DNA from: Rhodobaculum claviforme
GTDB lineage: Bacteria > Pseudomonadota > Alphaproteobacteria > Rhodobacterales > Rhodobacteraceae
Direction: 5' to 3'
Assembly (NCBI RefSeq): GCF_016653255.1
Contig: NZ_NHSD01000284.1
Coordinates: 1 to 43,730, forward strand
Length of the DNA stretch: 43,730 bases
Below are positions 23,737 to 32,608 of the stretch, piece by piece. The position numbers and the translations under genes were made by a program. The notes under the pieces were generated by a model. It worked only from the letters and a program-made list of their open reading frames with translations, did no database searches and was not told the DNA's origin. Position 1 is the first letter of the stretch, and each line of letters starts with the position of its first letter.

Positions 23737-24105
23737 ATGCGGGATGGGGTGCTGCTCGGGGTTGAGCGGCGGCGTCGCTGGACGGATGAGGCCAAGCTGG
23801 CGATCCTGGGCGAGGTCGGGGTGAACGGCTGGACCGTGGCGGATGTCGCGCGGCACCATGACGTGACGCGGCAGCACATCTACCAGTGGCGGGGCGAGAT
23901 GCGGCGCAAGGGGCTGTGGCCTCCGGACGACGCAGCCCTGTTCCTGCCGGTGGAGATGACGGCTGCGCCGGAAGTCACGGCGGAGCCGGGCGGGCCCTCA
24001 GCGGAGATCACGGTGATGCTGCGCAATGGCCGACAGTTGCGGTGTCCGGGCGGGATCGGGGACGCGGCCCTCGTGCGGCTGGTGCGGCTTCTGGAGACGG
24101 CATGA
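23737..24105 (+). CDS. tnpA: IS66-family accessory protein TnpA
   Basis: A 122-aa protein. [20 protein letters not shown] and [20 protein letters not shown] form the helix-turn-helix of IS66 OrfA proteins, with a Pro/Ala-rich tail. The frame is open from GTG 23668, but ATG 23737 starts at the conserved part. It binds the IS ends or regulates transposition in this family. Its stop overlaps tnpB by 4 bp (ATGA). An imperfect inverted repeat around 23690-23730 lies just upstream. Confidence 0.88.
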   Translation: MRDGVLLGVERRRRWTDEAKLAILGEVGVNGWTVADVARHHDVTRQHIYQWRGEMRRKGLWPPDDAALFLPVEMTAAPEVTAEPGGPSAEITVMLRNGRQLRCPGGIGDAALVRLVRLLETA

Positions 24106-24449
24106 TCGGGCCGGGGACCGGGGTGCGGGTGTATCTGGCCTGCGGTGCGACCGACATGAGGAAGGGGATCGCGGGCCTTGCGGCGCTGGCGCAGGACCAG
24201 CTGCGGCAGAAGCCCAGCAGCGGGGCGGTGTTCGCGTTCCGGGGCCGCAAGGGCGACCGCTTGAAGCTGCTTTACTGGGACGGCCAGGGTTTCTGCCTCT
24301 ACTACAAGGTCCTCGAGCGTGGCCGGTTTCCGTGGCCAAGCGCGGGCGACGGCGCTGCGCGGCTGACCTCGGCGCAGTTGGCCATGCTGTGGGAGGGCAT
24401 CGACTGGCGACGGCCCGACTGGGGCGCGCCGCCGGCCCGTGTGGGTTGA
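24102..24449 (+). CDS. tnpB: IS66-family protein TnpB
   Basis: A 115-aa protein with the IS66 Orf2 signature: [20 protein letters not shown] then [23 protein letters not shown] and [16 protein letters not shown]. It is required for transposition in this family, although its biochemical role is not settled. The start ATG 24102 overlaps tnpA. It is not related to the RNA-guided IS200/IS605 TnpB despite the shared name. Confidence 0.92.
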   Translation: MIGPGTGVRVYLACGATDMRKGIAGLAALAQDQLRQKPSSGAVFAFRGRKGDRLKLLYWDGQGFCLYYKVLERGRFPWPSAGDGAARLTSAQLAMLWEGIDWRRPDWGAPPARVG

Positions 24450-24511
24450 TTTATCCGGCTGGATCGCCTTGTTTTCATGGCGTTCACGCGTGGCCGGTGG
24501 TAACTTTCGGC

Positions 24512-26131
24512 ATGTCCGCCGACGCCGCAATCCTGCCCGAAGATCCTGCGCTTCTGAAGGCGATGATCGCCGTGCTGCAGGCCGAGAACGCCAGGATGTC
24601 GGCGACCATCCGCGCCCATGACCAGCTGGTCCAGACGCTGCGACTGCGCATCGCGAAGCTGAAGAAGCAGGCCTTCGGCAAATCCTCGGAGAAGGTCGAG
24701 CGCGAGATCGAACAGCTCGAGCTGGCGCTGGAGGACCTGCTGATCGCCGCCGCCGAGGGCGACACCACGCCGGCGGCCGAGGACGAGGCCGCGCCCGCGG
24801 CGCCCGCCGGCGCGACGGCCGGGCGCAAGCCCCGCCGCCGCCCGCGCGTGTCGGATGCCACCCCGCGCGAGCGGCGCGAACTGGACCCCGGCCCCTGCTG
24901 CCCGGACTGTGGCGGCGAGCTGCGACCGGTGGGCGAGGACGTCAGCGAGATCCTCGACATGGTCGTGGCACAGCTGAAGGTCCTCGAGATCGCGCGGCCG
25001 AAGAAGTCCTGCCGGCGCTGCGAGAAGATGGTGCAGGCGCCCGCGCCCAGTCGCCCGATCCCGGGCAGCATGGCGAGCGCGGCGCTGCTGGCCTACGTCC
25101 TGGTCTCCAAATTCGACGATCACCTTCCCCTGTATCGGCTGGCCGAGATCTTCGCCCGCATGGGCGCGGATATCCCGGACAGCACGCTGGTCGACTGGTG
25201 CGGGCGCGCGATGAAGGTGCTCAAGCCCCTGATCGACCGGATCGAGGCCGAGATCATGGCCAGCGACCTGCTGCACGCCGACGACACCCCGATCCGGGTC
25301 CTGGACCGGTCCCTGCGCGACCGGGGCCTTGGCAAGGGCGTGAAGAAGGGCCGGATCTGGGCTTATGTCCGCGATCAGCGCCCATGGGCGGGAACCGCGC
25401 CGCCCGGCGCCGTCTACCGCTTCGCCCCGGACTGGAAGGAAGAACACGTCCACGAGCACCTTCAGAAGACCGAGGGGATCCTGCAGGCCGACGGCTACAA
25501 GGGCTATGCCAAACTCTACGATCCCGGGCCCGACGGCGCCGTCCAGCTCCGCGAGGCGGCATGCTGGGCGCACCTGCGCCGCGACTTCCATGATATCTGG
25601 ACCTCGACGGGATCAGCGATTGCCCGCGAGGCACTGGACCGCATCGGGGCGCTCTACGACATCGAACGCTCCATCACCGGCCAACCCGCCGATGTCCGCC
25701 GCACCACGCGTCAGGAACTCAGCAACCCCAAGGTCGAGGCCTTCCGTGCCTGGTCCGAGCAGCAGCTCACACGCATCCCCGGCAAGGGCGACCTCGCCCG
25801 CGCCTTCCGCTATGGCCTCAGCCGCTGGCCCTCGTTCTGCCTGTTCCTCGCGGACGGCCGCGTGGCCATAGACAACAATCCAGCCGAGCGTGCCCTGCGG
25901 CCCATTGGAATCGGACGGAAAAACTGGCTCTTCGCAGGCGCCGACACCGGTGCCGAAACCCTCGCGCGCGCCATGACCATCATCGAGACGGCCAAGATGA
26001 ACGGCCTCGATCCGCAGGCCTACCTCGCCGACGTCCTCGATCGCATCAACGATCACATGATCAACCGGATCGACGAGCTGCTGCCCTGGAACTGGGCGCC
26101 ACGCACCGCCCCGCAGGCCAAGGCCGCCTGA
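24512..26131 (+). CDS. tnpC: IS66-family transposase TnpC
   Basis: A 539-aa DDE transposase. The N-terminal coiled coil ([20 protein letters not shown] then [19 protein letters not shown]) is followed by a Cys-rich zinc finger (CCPDCGGEL ... CRRCEKM) and the catalytic core. [11 protein letters not shown] holds the first Asp, [15 protein letters not shown] the second, and [23 protein letters not shown] the Glu. It appears intact. ATG 24512 is preceded by weak GGTGGTAAC; the larger frame upstream runs antisense to nothing meaningful and crosses tnpB, so I rejected it. Confidence 0.95.
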   Translation: MSADAAILPEDPALLKAMIAVLQAENARMSATIRAHDQLVQTLRLRIAKLKKQAFGKSSEKVEREIEQLELALEDLLIAAAEGDTTPAAEDEAAPAAPAGATAGRKPRRRPRVSDATPRERRELDPGPCCPDCGGELRPVGEDVSEILDMVVAQLKVLEIARPKKSCRRCEKMVQAPAPSRPIPGSMASAALLAYVLVSKFDDHLPLYRLAEIFARMGADIPDSTLVDWCGRAMKVLKPLIDRIEAEIMASDLLHADDTPIRVLDRSLRDRGLGKGVKKGRIWAYVRDQRPWAGTAPPGAVYRFAPDWKEEHVHEHLQKTEGILQADGYKGYAKLYDPGPDGAVQLREAACWAHLRRDFHDIWTSTGSAIAREALDRIGALYDIERSITGQPADVRRTTRQELSNPKVEAFRAWSEQQLTRIPGKGDLARAFRYGLSRWPSFCLFLADGRVAIDNNPAERALRPIGIGRKNWLFAGADTGAETLARAMTIIETAKMNGLDPQAYLADVLDRINDHMINRIDELLPWNWAPRTAPQAKAA

Positions 26132-26427
26132 TGGCCACCGTCACACAGGTCTACGCACTGGACCACGTCGCGCAGATGCTCGGTGAGGATCTGGAAATGC
26201 TGGAAGCGATCGTCAGCAACGACGACAACCTCTGCTACGGAAACATCATCAGCGTCCACACAGGCTCCGACGAGAGCGCCACCGTGCTCACCGCCCATGG
26301 CATCGAGGAGCTGCGCGACATGCTCCGTGACGCAAGGCGCTCCCCCCAACACTGGAGCGACTTCCTCAAGGATTTCGTCGACGACCCGGACATCATCGCA
26401 CGCGTCAAGGAAAAAGGACCGCGGTAG
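26131..26427 (+). CDS. IS66 passenger protein (98 aa)
   Basis: Its ATG overlaps the last base of the tnpC stop, and the gene ends right at the IS inverted repeat. The protein ([20 protein letters not shown], a helical acidic body, end DPDIIARVKEKGPR) is a small soluble helix-rich product found as an extra gene in some IS66 members. The role is unknown; it may regulate expression of the element. Confidence 0.75.
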   Translation: MATVTQVYALDHVAQMLGEDLEMLEAIVSNDDNLCYGNIISVHTGSDESATVLTAHGIEELRDMLRDARRSPQHWSDFLKDFVDDPDIIARVKEKGPR

Positions 26428-26442
26428 CAACCGGGTGGTTAC

Positions 26443-26450
26443 GCTGCGTC
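26443..26450. repeat. Right target-site duplication of IS66 (GCTGCGTC)
   Basis: This is an exact copy of 23629-23636. It confirms a clean insertion and marks the point where the host glycosyltransferase frame resumes. Confidence 0.9.
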
Positions 26451-27245
26451 TCGGCGACGGCGAGGGCAACGTTCTGGGGTGCCGTGATCCCGACCTCGAC
26501 CCGGCGCAGGAGCTGGCGTGGTTCGACGTCGTCTTTCGCCTGCAGGCGGGGACCGGGCTCGGGGCTGGCGACGCGCTGGACTTCGCGGCGCGGTTCGAGC
26601 GGGCTGCCATCGCGGCAGATGTGCTGGGTATCCGCGGCATCATGCCTTGGGCGCCACCGCGCGATGTCTATGCGAGTATCGGTGGTTATGTGCGCAACTG
26701 CCTGGCCGATGGGCGCATCCGGGCCGCGCTGGGGCATTTGCGGGCGCAGGACCAGGTGGAACGCTGGGCTCGGTCGGGGGCGCTGCGCGGCAGCCTGCTG
26801 ACCCATGCCTGGGTCCATATCCCGTTGCTGGACCATCTGCCCGATCTGGTGGCCCTGGCCGACCGGGTCATCGTTGTGAGCGGCCGCTCCGAGATGTTCG
26901 CGCCCTTTGCGCGGCGCCATGGTGGCCAGGGGACGGTGGAGTTCGTCGAGGTGCCGTTGGAGCCACCCCTGCGGGCTGGGCCGGGGCGGCATTACCCGGA
27001 CGTGTTCGAGACGGTCTGCCGACAGCTGGAGGGGGATCTGCGGGGGTGCCTGGTGCTGGTGGGAGCGGGGATCTTCGGCAAGATATACTGTCATGTCGCC
27101 CGCAGCTCGGGTGCTGTGGCGCTGGACCTGGGCAGCGGCTTCGATATTCTGGCAGGCCACAAGACGCGGCCTGTCCATAGCTTCTTCGGGGATGCGCTGG
27201 CGCGGCATCGGCTGGTTTAAGCCGGCGCGCATCTCTCCCGGCACC

Positions 27246-28670
27246 TCAGCTGCGGGCGTAGACGTCCTCGTAGCGGATGATGTCGTCCTCGCCGAGGTAG
27301 CTGCCGGTCTGCACCTCGATCAGGACCATGGGCAGCTTGCCCGGGTTCTCCATCCGGTGGACGGCGCCGAGCGGGATGTAGACCGACTGGTTTTCCGTCA
27401 CGAGAGTCACGGTGTCGTCCACCGTCACCCTGGCGGTGCCCTGCACCACGATCCAGTGCTCCGAGCGGTGGTGGTGGCTTTGTAGGCTGAGGGCCGCGCC
27501 GGGGTGCACGACGATGCGCTTGACCTGGAAGCGCGTGCCGATGACCAGGCTTTCGAAATACCCCCAGGGGCGGTGGTCGACGGGGAAGGACTCCGCCTGC
27601 GGGCTCTGGCGGGCCTTGAGGGCGGACACGGCTTCCTTGACGCGCTGCGCGTCGCCGCGGCGCGCGACCAGCACCGCGTCGGGCATGGCCACCGCGATGA
27701 TGTCCTCCAGACCGATTCCCACCACCTCCTGGCGGGGGGATTCCGAGCGCAACAGGCTGCCGGTGCAGTCGATGGCGGTGGCGTGCTCGGAGACGACGTT
27801 GCCGTCGCCGTCGGGCCCGGCCTCGCGCCACACCGCGTTCCAGTCGCCCAGGTCCGACCAGCCCGCGCCGAAGGGCACCACCGCAAGGTTTTCGGCCTGC
27901 TCCATCACCGCGTAGTCGATCGAGATGTCCTCGGCCCCGGCCCAGGGGCCGGGCGCCAGCCGCAGGAAGCCGAGGTCGGCCTGCGCCCCGTCCACCGCCC
28001 GGCGCACCGGGTCCAGCAGCGCGGGGGCATGCGCCTCGAAGGCAGCCAGGATTGCGCGCACCGAAAACAGGAAGATCCCCGCGTTCCACAGGTAGCGCCC
28101 GTCGGCCAGCATCTGCGCCGCGTGCTCGGCATCGGGCTTTTCAACGAAGCGCACCAGCGGGCCGGCGGCGGTGGCGTCGGCCGCCAGCGCCTCGGGCAGC
28201 TCCAGCCAGCCGTAGCCGGTCTCGGGGCGGTCGGGGCGGATGCCGAAGGTCACGATCTGACCCGCGCGGGCGGGGGCTGTGGCTTCGGCCACCGCCGCGC
28301 GGAATGCCTCGGCGTCGGGCACCACATGGTCCGAGGGCGCCACCAGCATCAGCGTGTCGGGGTCGTTGTGCTCCAGCCACAGGGCTGCGGCCAGCACGGC
28401 GGGGGCGGTGTTGCGGCCCATGGGCTCGATCAGCACCGCGCCGGGGTCGATGCCGGCGGCGGTGAGCTGTTCGGTGACGATGAAGCGGAAATCCGCCCCC
28501 GTCAGCACCAGCGGCGGGGCATAGCCCGGCCCCGACAGCCGCCGCGCCGAGGCCTGGAACAGCGTCTCCTGCCCGACCAGGGGGACGAACTGCTTTGGGT
28601 AGCTCTTGCGCGACAGCGGCCACAGCCGGGTGCCGGAGCCGCCGCACAGAAGGACGGGCGTAATGGTCAT
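27246..28670 (-). CDS. manC: Mannose-1-phosphate guanylyltransferase / mannose-6-phosphate isomerase
   Basis: A 474-aa bifunctional enzyme. The N-terminal nucleotidyltransferase has GGSGTRLWPLSRKSYPKQF (residues 10-28), the GTP/Mg signature, and VEKPDAE as the sugar-phosphate region. The C-terminal type II isomerase cupin has HPGAALSLQSHHHRSEHWIV and GAVHRMENPG as metal-binding histidines. Together they convert fructose-6-P to GDP-mannose with a phosphomannomutase made elsewhere. ATG 28670 follows AAGGGGAGC at a good spacing; the very long upstream frame is antisense to the tailspike-like gene. It supplies precursor for the polysaccharide locus. Confidence 0.93.
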   Translation of the reverse strand: MTITPVLLCGGSGTRLWPLSRKSYPKQFVPLVGQETLFQASARRLSGPGYAPPLVLTGADFRFIVTEQLTAAGIDPGAVLIEPMGRNTAPAVLAAALWLEHNDPDTLMLVAPSDHVVPDAEAFRAAVAEATAPARAGQIVTFGIRPDRPETGYGWLELPEALAADATAAGPLVRFVEKPDAEHAAQMLADGRYLWNAGIFLFSVRAILAAFEAHAPALLDPVRRAVDGAQADLGFLRLAPGPWAGAEDISIDYAVMEQAENLAVVPFGAGWSDLGDWNAVWREAGPDGDGNVVSEHATAIDCTGSLLRSESPRQEVVGIGLEDIIAVAMPDAVLVARRGDAQRVKEAVSALKARQSPQAESFPVDHRPWGYFESLVIGTRFQVKRIVVHPGAALSLQSHHHRSEHWIVVQGTARVTVDDTVTLVTENQSVYIPLGAVHRMENPGKLPMVLIEVQTGSYLGEDDIIRYEDVYARS

Positions 28671-28902
28671 GGCGCGAAGCTCCCCTTCTGGGTTTTGCGG
28701 TGCGGCCCGACGACGGGGTCCGCCAGTGTGGCCCCTCGGCGCGGTCATTGCCAGATGTCTGGCCGATGGATACGGCAGCGGTGCGGATGCGTCCATGCGC
28801 GTCGGCGCGGATTTTCGGCCCGGTGGGGGGTGTGCCCGAATTCGGAGCCATGGTGGGAGGGGTTCGGATGCTGCCTGGAGGGGGGCATGGAGGTGCGAAA
28901 GC

Positions 28903-28932
28903 TTGACAACCGCACGCCCTTCGTGATAAAAG
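28903..28932 (+). promoter_or_regulatory. Sigma-70-like promoter upstream of the tailspike-like gene
   Basis: TTGACA (28903-28908), an 18-base spacer, then TAAAAG (28927-28932), with GATAAA two bases earlier as an alternative -10 after 16 bases. The region is the only AT-rich part of a 618-base gap. It points toward the gene at 29289, with a hairpin in between. Confidence 0.45.
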
Positions 28933-28961
28933 TATGATAATGGAAAGATGTGTCCGCGATG

Positions 28962-28979
28962 GCCCTCGCGGGCTTTTTT
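28962..28979 (+). terminator. Short hairpin with T-run in the leader
   Basis: GCCC-TCGC-GGGC followed by TTTTTT, only about 30-40 bases after the promoter and about 310 bases before the next gene. The stem is short (4 bp), so it may be a weak terminator or attenuator rather than a full stop. The rest of 28671-29288 shows no supported gene. Confidence 0.4.
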
Positions 28980-29288
28980 CGTTTTGGGGCTTTGGGTTTG
29001 CAGGGGGCGATCAGGCATCCCGGTCGCCTGCGCCCCGGCCCGACTGTCCGTTTCCAGATGATATTCGACCATTGCGCGGCTCCGGTGCGGGCCGCCTCCA
29101 CCGTGGCCGGCCTTGCCATGCCGCGCCCGCCTGTCCTTTCGACATGATCTCGTCCGATGCCCCGGTGTTGCGCGCCCGCGCCGCCGGGGCCGCTCGGCGT
29201 CCCTGCGGGCCCTGCGGCGGTCCGGTGCCCCGGCGCGGCCGGGCCGCCGGCGCGCCGTGGTGCCGGCCGAGCCAGGAGCGCTCTGTCC

Positions 29289-31550
29289 ATGACCTTCCAT
29301 CTTTGCCAGGTGACCGGCACCCTTGTGGCGCCGGATGGCTCCCCCTTGCCCGAGGTGCAGGTGCAGTTCCTGCCCGCCCCGGTGAGCGCGCGCGGCGTGG
29401 GGGCGCAGACCCTTGCGCCGCATCCGGTGTCGGTCCTCACCGACCCCGAAGCCCGAATCGATGTCGCGCTGACCCCCGGCGTCTACAGTGTGCGCACGCG
29501 GGCGCCTGAGGGCCGCGAATACCCCCCTTTTCTGGTCGATGTGCCCGGGGGGCCGGTGGCGACCCTCGCCGATATCCTGCTGCATCTGCCGGCGCCGCAA
29601 TCGGTCTATGACGCCGCCGCCAGCGCCCGGGTCGCCAGCAAGGCTGCGGCCGATGCCGCCGGCAGCGCCGCCGCCGCCGGCACGGCCGGCGACAGCGCCA
29701 CGGCCGCCGCAACCTCGGCCGCCGCCGCCGAGATGAGCGCCCAGGGTATCGCGGACACCGCGGTGCAGGTGCAGGCCGACCGCGCCGGTGCGACCTTGGC
29801 CGCCGGGCAGGCCCAGACCGCCGCGTCGACGGCGCAGTCGCAGGCCCAGACGGCCTCGGCCTCGGCGGTGCAGTCCGGGGTGCACGCCACCACCGCCACC
29901 ATGGCGGCCGTGACGGCGGAACAGGCGGCTGCGCTGGCCGAGGCCAGCAACCGCACCTTCGCTTCGCGCGCGGCCTTCGAGGCGGCCCAGATCCCGGCCG
30001 ACGCCGACAGCTGGACCGTGCTGCACGCCGGGCTGCGGCTGGCCTATCGCCGTGACGCCGCCGGCACCGCCATCGAGAGCGCCAATGGCACCCGCGGCGC
30101 ACCGGTGGGCGGCGTGCGCCCCGAGCACTGGGGCGCGGCGCCGGGCGTGGACTGCGCCGCGCAGATCCAGGCCGCCATCGACTGGCTGGAGGCGCAGGGC
30201 GGCGGGGAGCTGCTGTTTGCCGCGCGCAGCTACCCGATTGCCGCCACGATCCGGGTCAGGCGCAACGTCTGGCTCAGGGGCGAGGGCTGGCACTTCGAGG
30301 GCGATTTCACCAATTCCGCCGTGATCACCGGCAGCCTGATCGAACTGCAGCCCGGCGCCAACTGCGACCTGGTGCTGTTCCGGGCCGATCCCGCGCCGGG
30401 GGTCACCGTCCGCCAGCGGCTGCATGGGGGCATGCGCGACATCGGCGTGTTCGGGCGCCGGTCGAACAACTTTGCGCGCGCCGCGGTGGATCTGAATGCC
30501 GCCGGGCGGGGCATCCGCATGGAGGGGGTGTCCTATGTCACGCTGGACAACGTGTGCGTCTTTCGGTGCGCTGAGGCGGGCGTGTCGCTGGGCAGCTTTG
30601 ACTATGGCGGTGGTGTCGGGCTGTTGTCGTGCAACAACATGAACTGGCGCAACGTGCTGTCGACCGGCAATGCCGGGGACGGCTTCGAGATCTTCGGCGG
30701 CGACGGTACCTATTCCCAGCTGGTCGCGGGGTTCAACGGCCGGCACGGTTTTCGGGTGGGGGATGGCCCGCTGGTGGGCTGCAAGGCCTGGAACAATGCC
30801 GAGCGCGGGTTCACCATCAGCAGCAACGCTGGCATGATCGGGTGCGATTCCTATGACAACGGGCACTGCGGCGTGCATGTCGCGGCCAAGGACGTCCGGT
30901 TGATCGGCTGCGAGATCCGCACCAACGGCACGGCGCAGCTGCCAAATGCGCGCGATCGGGCGGGGGTGTTCATCGCCTCGGGCGCGCAGGACATCGTCAT
31001 CGAGGGCAACACCGTCGACAACAAGCCCGGCAAGACCCCGACCCAGCAGGTCGGGGTCCTGTGCGAAACCGCGGGCGTGCGGATCATGCTGGGCACCAAT
31101 GTCGTGCAGGACAACACGTTGGCCAATCTCGCCATCGCCGACCTGACCACGGCGCAGCTGCATGGATCCGTCCCGGCGGGCGACCTGCGGCATCCGGGGT
31201 TCACCGCCACCGGCAACATCGACCTCGACGACCGGGTCCTGGCCCGGGCAAAGGGCATGACCTTCAGTGTCTGGGGCAATGTGACATTTTCCAATGGCGT
31301 GCTGGGGGTTGGGGCGAACACGGTGGTCTTTGCCAACATCGCGGCCGGCGCGACGGTGACGGAGCTGACGGCCGACATCAGCCGCGGCATCCCCCTTGTG
31401 ATCGTGCGCAATGCGAGCGCGGCCCCGCTGATCTTCCAGCACGCCAACAACCGGTTGCGGCTGGTCGGCGGGGTGGACCGTACGCTGGCGCGCAACGAGG
31501 CGATCATGTTCGTCTGGGTCACGGGCAGCATCTGGCAGCAGATCGGCTGA
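29289..31550 (+). CDS. Phage-tailspike-like right-handed beta-helix protein
   Basis: A 753-aa protein. The N-terminus (VTGTLVAPDGSPLPEVQVQF, an Ig-like/transthyretin-type fold) is followed by a long Ala-rich segment (about 110-230) with coiled-coil character, as in tail-fibre shafts. RPEHWGAAPGVDCAAQIQAA opens the right-handed beta-helix (about 280-600), with many Gly/Asn/Asp turns. No signal peptide is seen. Beta-helix proteins of this kind usually cleave or bind polysaccharides. Its place between GDP-mannose synthesis and export genes suggests it trims or organises the polymer; recruitment from a phage tailspike is likely. AGGAG lies 10 bases before ATG 29289. Confidence 0.78.
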   Translation: MTFHLCQVTGTLVAPDGSPLPEVQVQFLPAPVSARGVGAQTLAPHPVSVLTDPEARIDVALTPGVYSVRTRAPEGREYPPFLVDVPGGPVATLADILLHLPAPQSVYDAAASARVASKAAADAAGSAAAAGTAGDSATAAATSAAAAEMSAQGIADTAVQVQADRAGATLAAGQAQTAASTAQSQAQTASASAVQSGVHATTATMAAVTAEQAAALAEASNRTFASRAAFEAAQIPADADSWTVLHAGLRLAYRRDAAGTAIESANGTRGAPVGGVRPEHWGAAPGVDCAAQIQAAIDWLEAQGGGELLFAARSYPIAATIRVRRNVWLRGEGWHFEGDFTNSAVITGSLIELQPGANCDLVLFRADPAPGVTVRQRLHGGMRDIGVFGRRSNNFARAAVDLNAAGRGIRMEGVSYVTLDNVCVFRCAEAGVSLGSFDYGGGVGLLSCNNMNWRNVLSTGNAGDGFEIFGGDGTYSQLVAGFNGRHGFRVGDGPLVGCKAWNNAERGFTISSNAGMIGCDSYDNGHCGVHVAAKDVRLIGCEIRTNGTAQLPNARDRAGVFIASGAQDIVIEGNTVDNKPGKTPTQQVGVLCETAGVRIMLGTNVVQDNTLANLAIADLTTAQLHGSVPAGDLRHPGFTATGNIDLDDRVLARAKGMTFSVWGNVTFSNGVLGVGANTVVFANIAAGATVTELTADISRGIPLVIVRNASAAPLIFQHANNRLRLVGGVDRTLARNEAIMFVWVTGSIWQQIG

Positions 31551-31579
31551 GCCGGGTCTGCGGCTCCCCCCGGTTCTGT

Positions 31580-31602
31580 CCCCCGGCCACGCGTGCCGGG
31601 GG
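31580..31602. terminator. Hairpin between convergent genes
   Basis: CCCCCGGC-CACGCGT-GCCGGGGG, perfect 8-bp arms, in the 54-base gap between convergent stop codons (31550 and 31605). There is no T-run on either side, so rho-independent action is unproven. Confidence 0.45.
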
Positions 31603-31604
31603 CG

Positions 31605-32408
31605 TCAGAGGTTGATGATCCGCTTGTAGTGCCGACGCAGCAGCATCAGCCCCAGCACCATCGGGACCAGCCCCACGGCGAAGACATAGGCGGGCGAGAT
31701 GTAGCTGGGGTCATAGGTGGGGTAGAATCCCACCCGCATCTGCCCGGTGATGTGAATGAGCGGATTGTACCACAGGATCTGCTGTCCGATGGGGGGCAGG
31801 TCCTCGTAGATGAAGAACACCCCCGACACTAGGAACAGCGGAAAGGTCAGGATGTTCCAGAACGACTCCCATAGCGGGAAGGTGGGAAAAAGATAGGCGT
31901 TCAGACAGCCGATCCCCAGCCCCAGCACCGCCGCCATTGCCACCGCCAGCAGGATCTGCGGCAGGTCGAGCAGGGTGCGCGTCTCGAACAGCAGGATGCT
32001 GCCGGCAAAGACGATGTACATCACCGTGAGCCCCGTGACCGTCTGCACCAGAAACCGCGCCAGAAGGGTGTCGACAAAGGTCACCCCCGGATAGGCGAGC
32101 AGCGCCCTGGAGAAGGTGATCGCCCCCGCCACCACGTCCGAGATGCGCCGGTAGAACAGCAGCGACAGCACGCCCGTGGCATAGAAGATCGGAAAACTGA
32201 TCCCCAGTGACGGGTTGCGGATGCGCAGGCCGAGCACGAGGATCAGGATCAGAATGGCCACCCCGCCCACCGGCTCCAGGATGGTCCAAGCATAGCCCCC
32301 GGGCGACCGGCCGTAGCGTGTCGACATCTCGCGCAGCATCAGCGCCAGCACGCTGCGGGTGCGCTGGAAGTGGCGGCGGCGCAAGGGATCGGGGTGTGCC
32401 CGTGTCAT
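31605..32408 (-). CDS. kpsM: Capsular polysaccharide ABC transporter, permease (KpsM-like)
   Basis: A 267-aa ABC-2 permease with six predicted hydrophobic segments (for example YAWTILEPVGGVAILILILV, ILLAVAMAAVLGLGIGCLNA, and PMVLGLMLL at the end). MLREMSTRYGRSPGGYAW is the cytosolic N-terminal signature of KpsM/BexB-type exporters, and YNPLIHITGQMR is a typical conserved loop. It moves lipid-linked polysaccharide across the inner membrane. ATG 32408 gives MTRAHPDPLRRRHFQRTRSV, 33 residues before the first membrane span. It is divergent from the KpsE-like gene, with its ATPase partner at 33989. Confidence 0.88.
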   Translation of the reverse strand: MTRAHPDPLRRRHFQRTRSVLALMLREMSTRYGRSPGGYAWTILEPVGGVAILILILVLGLRIRNPSLGISFPIFYATGVLSLLFYRRISDVVAGAITFSRALLAYPGVTFVDTLLARFLVQTVTGLTVMYIVFAGSILLFETRTLLDLPQILLAVAMAAVLGLGIGCLNAYLFPTFPLWESFWNILTFPLFLVSGVFFIYEDLPPIGQQILWYNPLIHITGQMRVGFYPTYDPSYISPAYVFAVGLVPMVLGLMLLRRHYKRIINL

Positions 32409-32608
32409 ATTGGCCCCATCCTGCCGATCCAGCGGTCCCGGGGCCGTCCCGTCCGCGTGATCGGGGGCGCGGTCTCTGGATTTGCCCCTGTCGACCCTAT
32501 AGTGAAAACGGGCTGGCACTGCAAAGGGCCGGCAGTGGCGACGCGCCGCGGCCCCGTTCGGGGCGCTCCGCGCCGTCCACTGGACAGCTGGCACGGGAGA
32601 TCGGCGGC

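Larger units (their letters stand above)
23637..26442 (+). mobile_element. IS66-family insertion sequence with four genes
   Basis: 2,806 bp bounded by perfect 16-bp inverted repeats: GTAACCACCCGGTTGC at 23637-23652 and its complement at 26427-26442. It carries tnpA, tnpB, tnpC and a short fourth gene, each overlapping or closely following the last. All frames look intact, so it may still be active. The exact target duplication argues for a recent insertion. Confidence 0.95.
23411..27220 (+). pseudogene. GT-D-like glycosyltransferase gene broken by amber codon and IS66
   Basis: Joining 23411-23636 to 26451-27220 (one target copy kept) restores a single frame. It begins MTAGDKPLVPFAPAHIDH and meets an in-frame TAG at 23585-23587. 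It then reads AAATALRQRRPFSMLRLGDG, resembling the N-terminal GDGE signature of GT-D-fold transferases, and ends near DLGSGFDILAGHKTRPVHSF. The IS cuts right at the GDGE segment. After the insertion, the 3' piece has no good start of its own; in the uninterrupted gene an ATG at 23627 could have served. The product is probably lost. The amber codon may predate the IS. Confidence 0.7.

Noticed and set aside
28671-31442. Minus-strand extension of the manC frame (up to 1398 aa)
   Set aside because: It is antisense to the clear tailspike-like gene, His/Arg/Gly-rich, and lies upstream of a well-supported ATG with a ribosome site at 28670.
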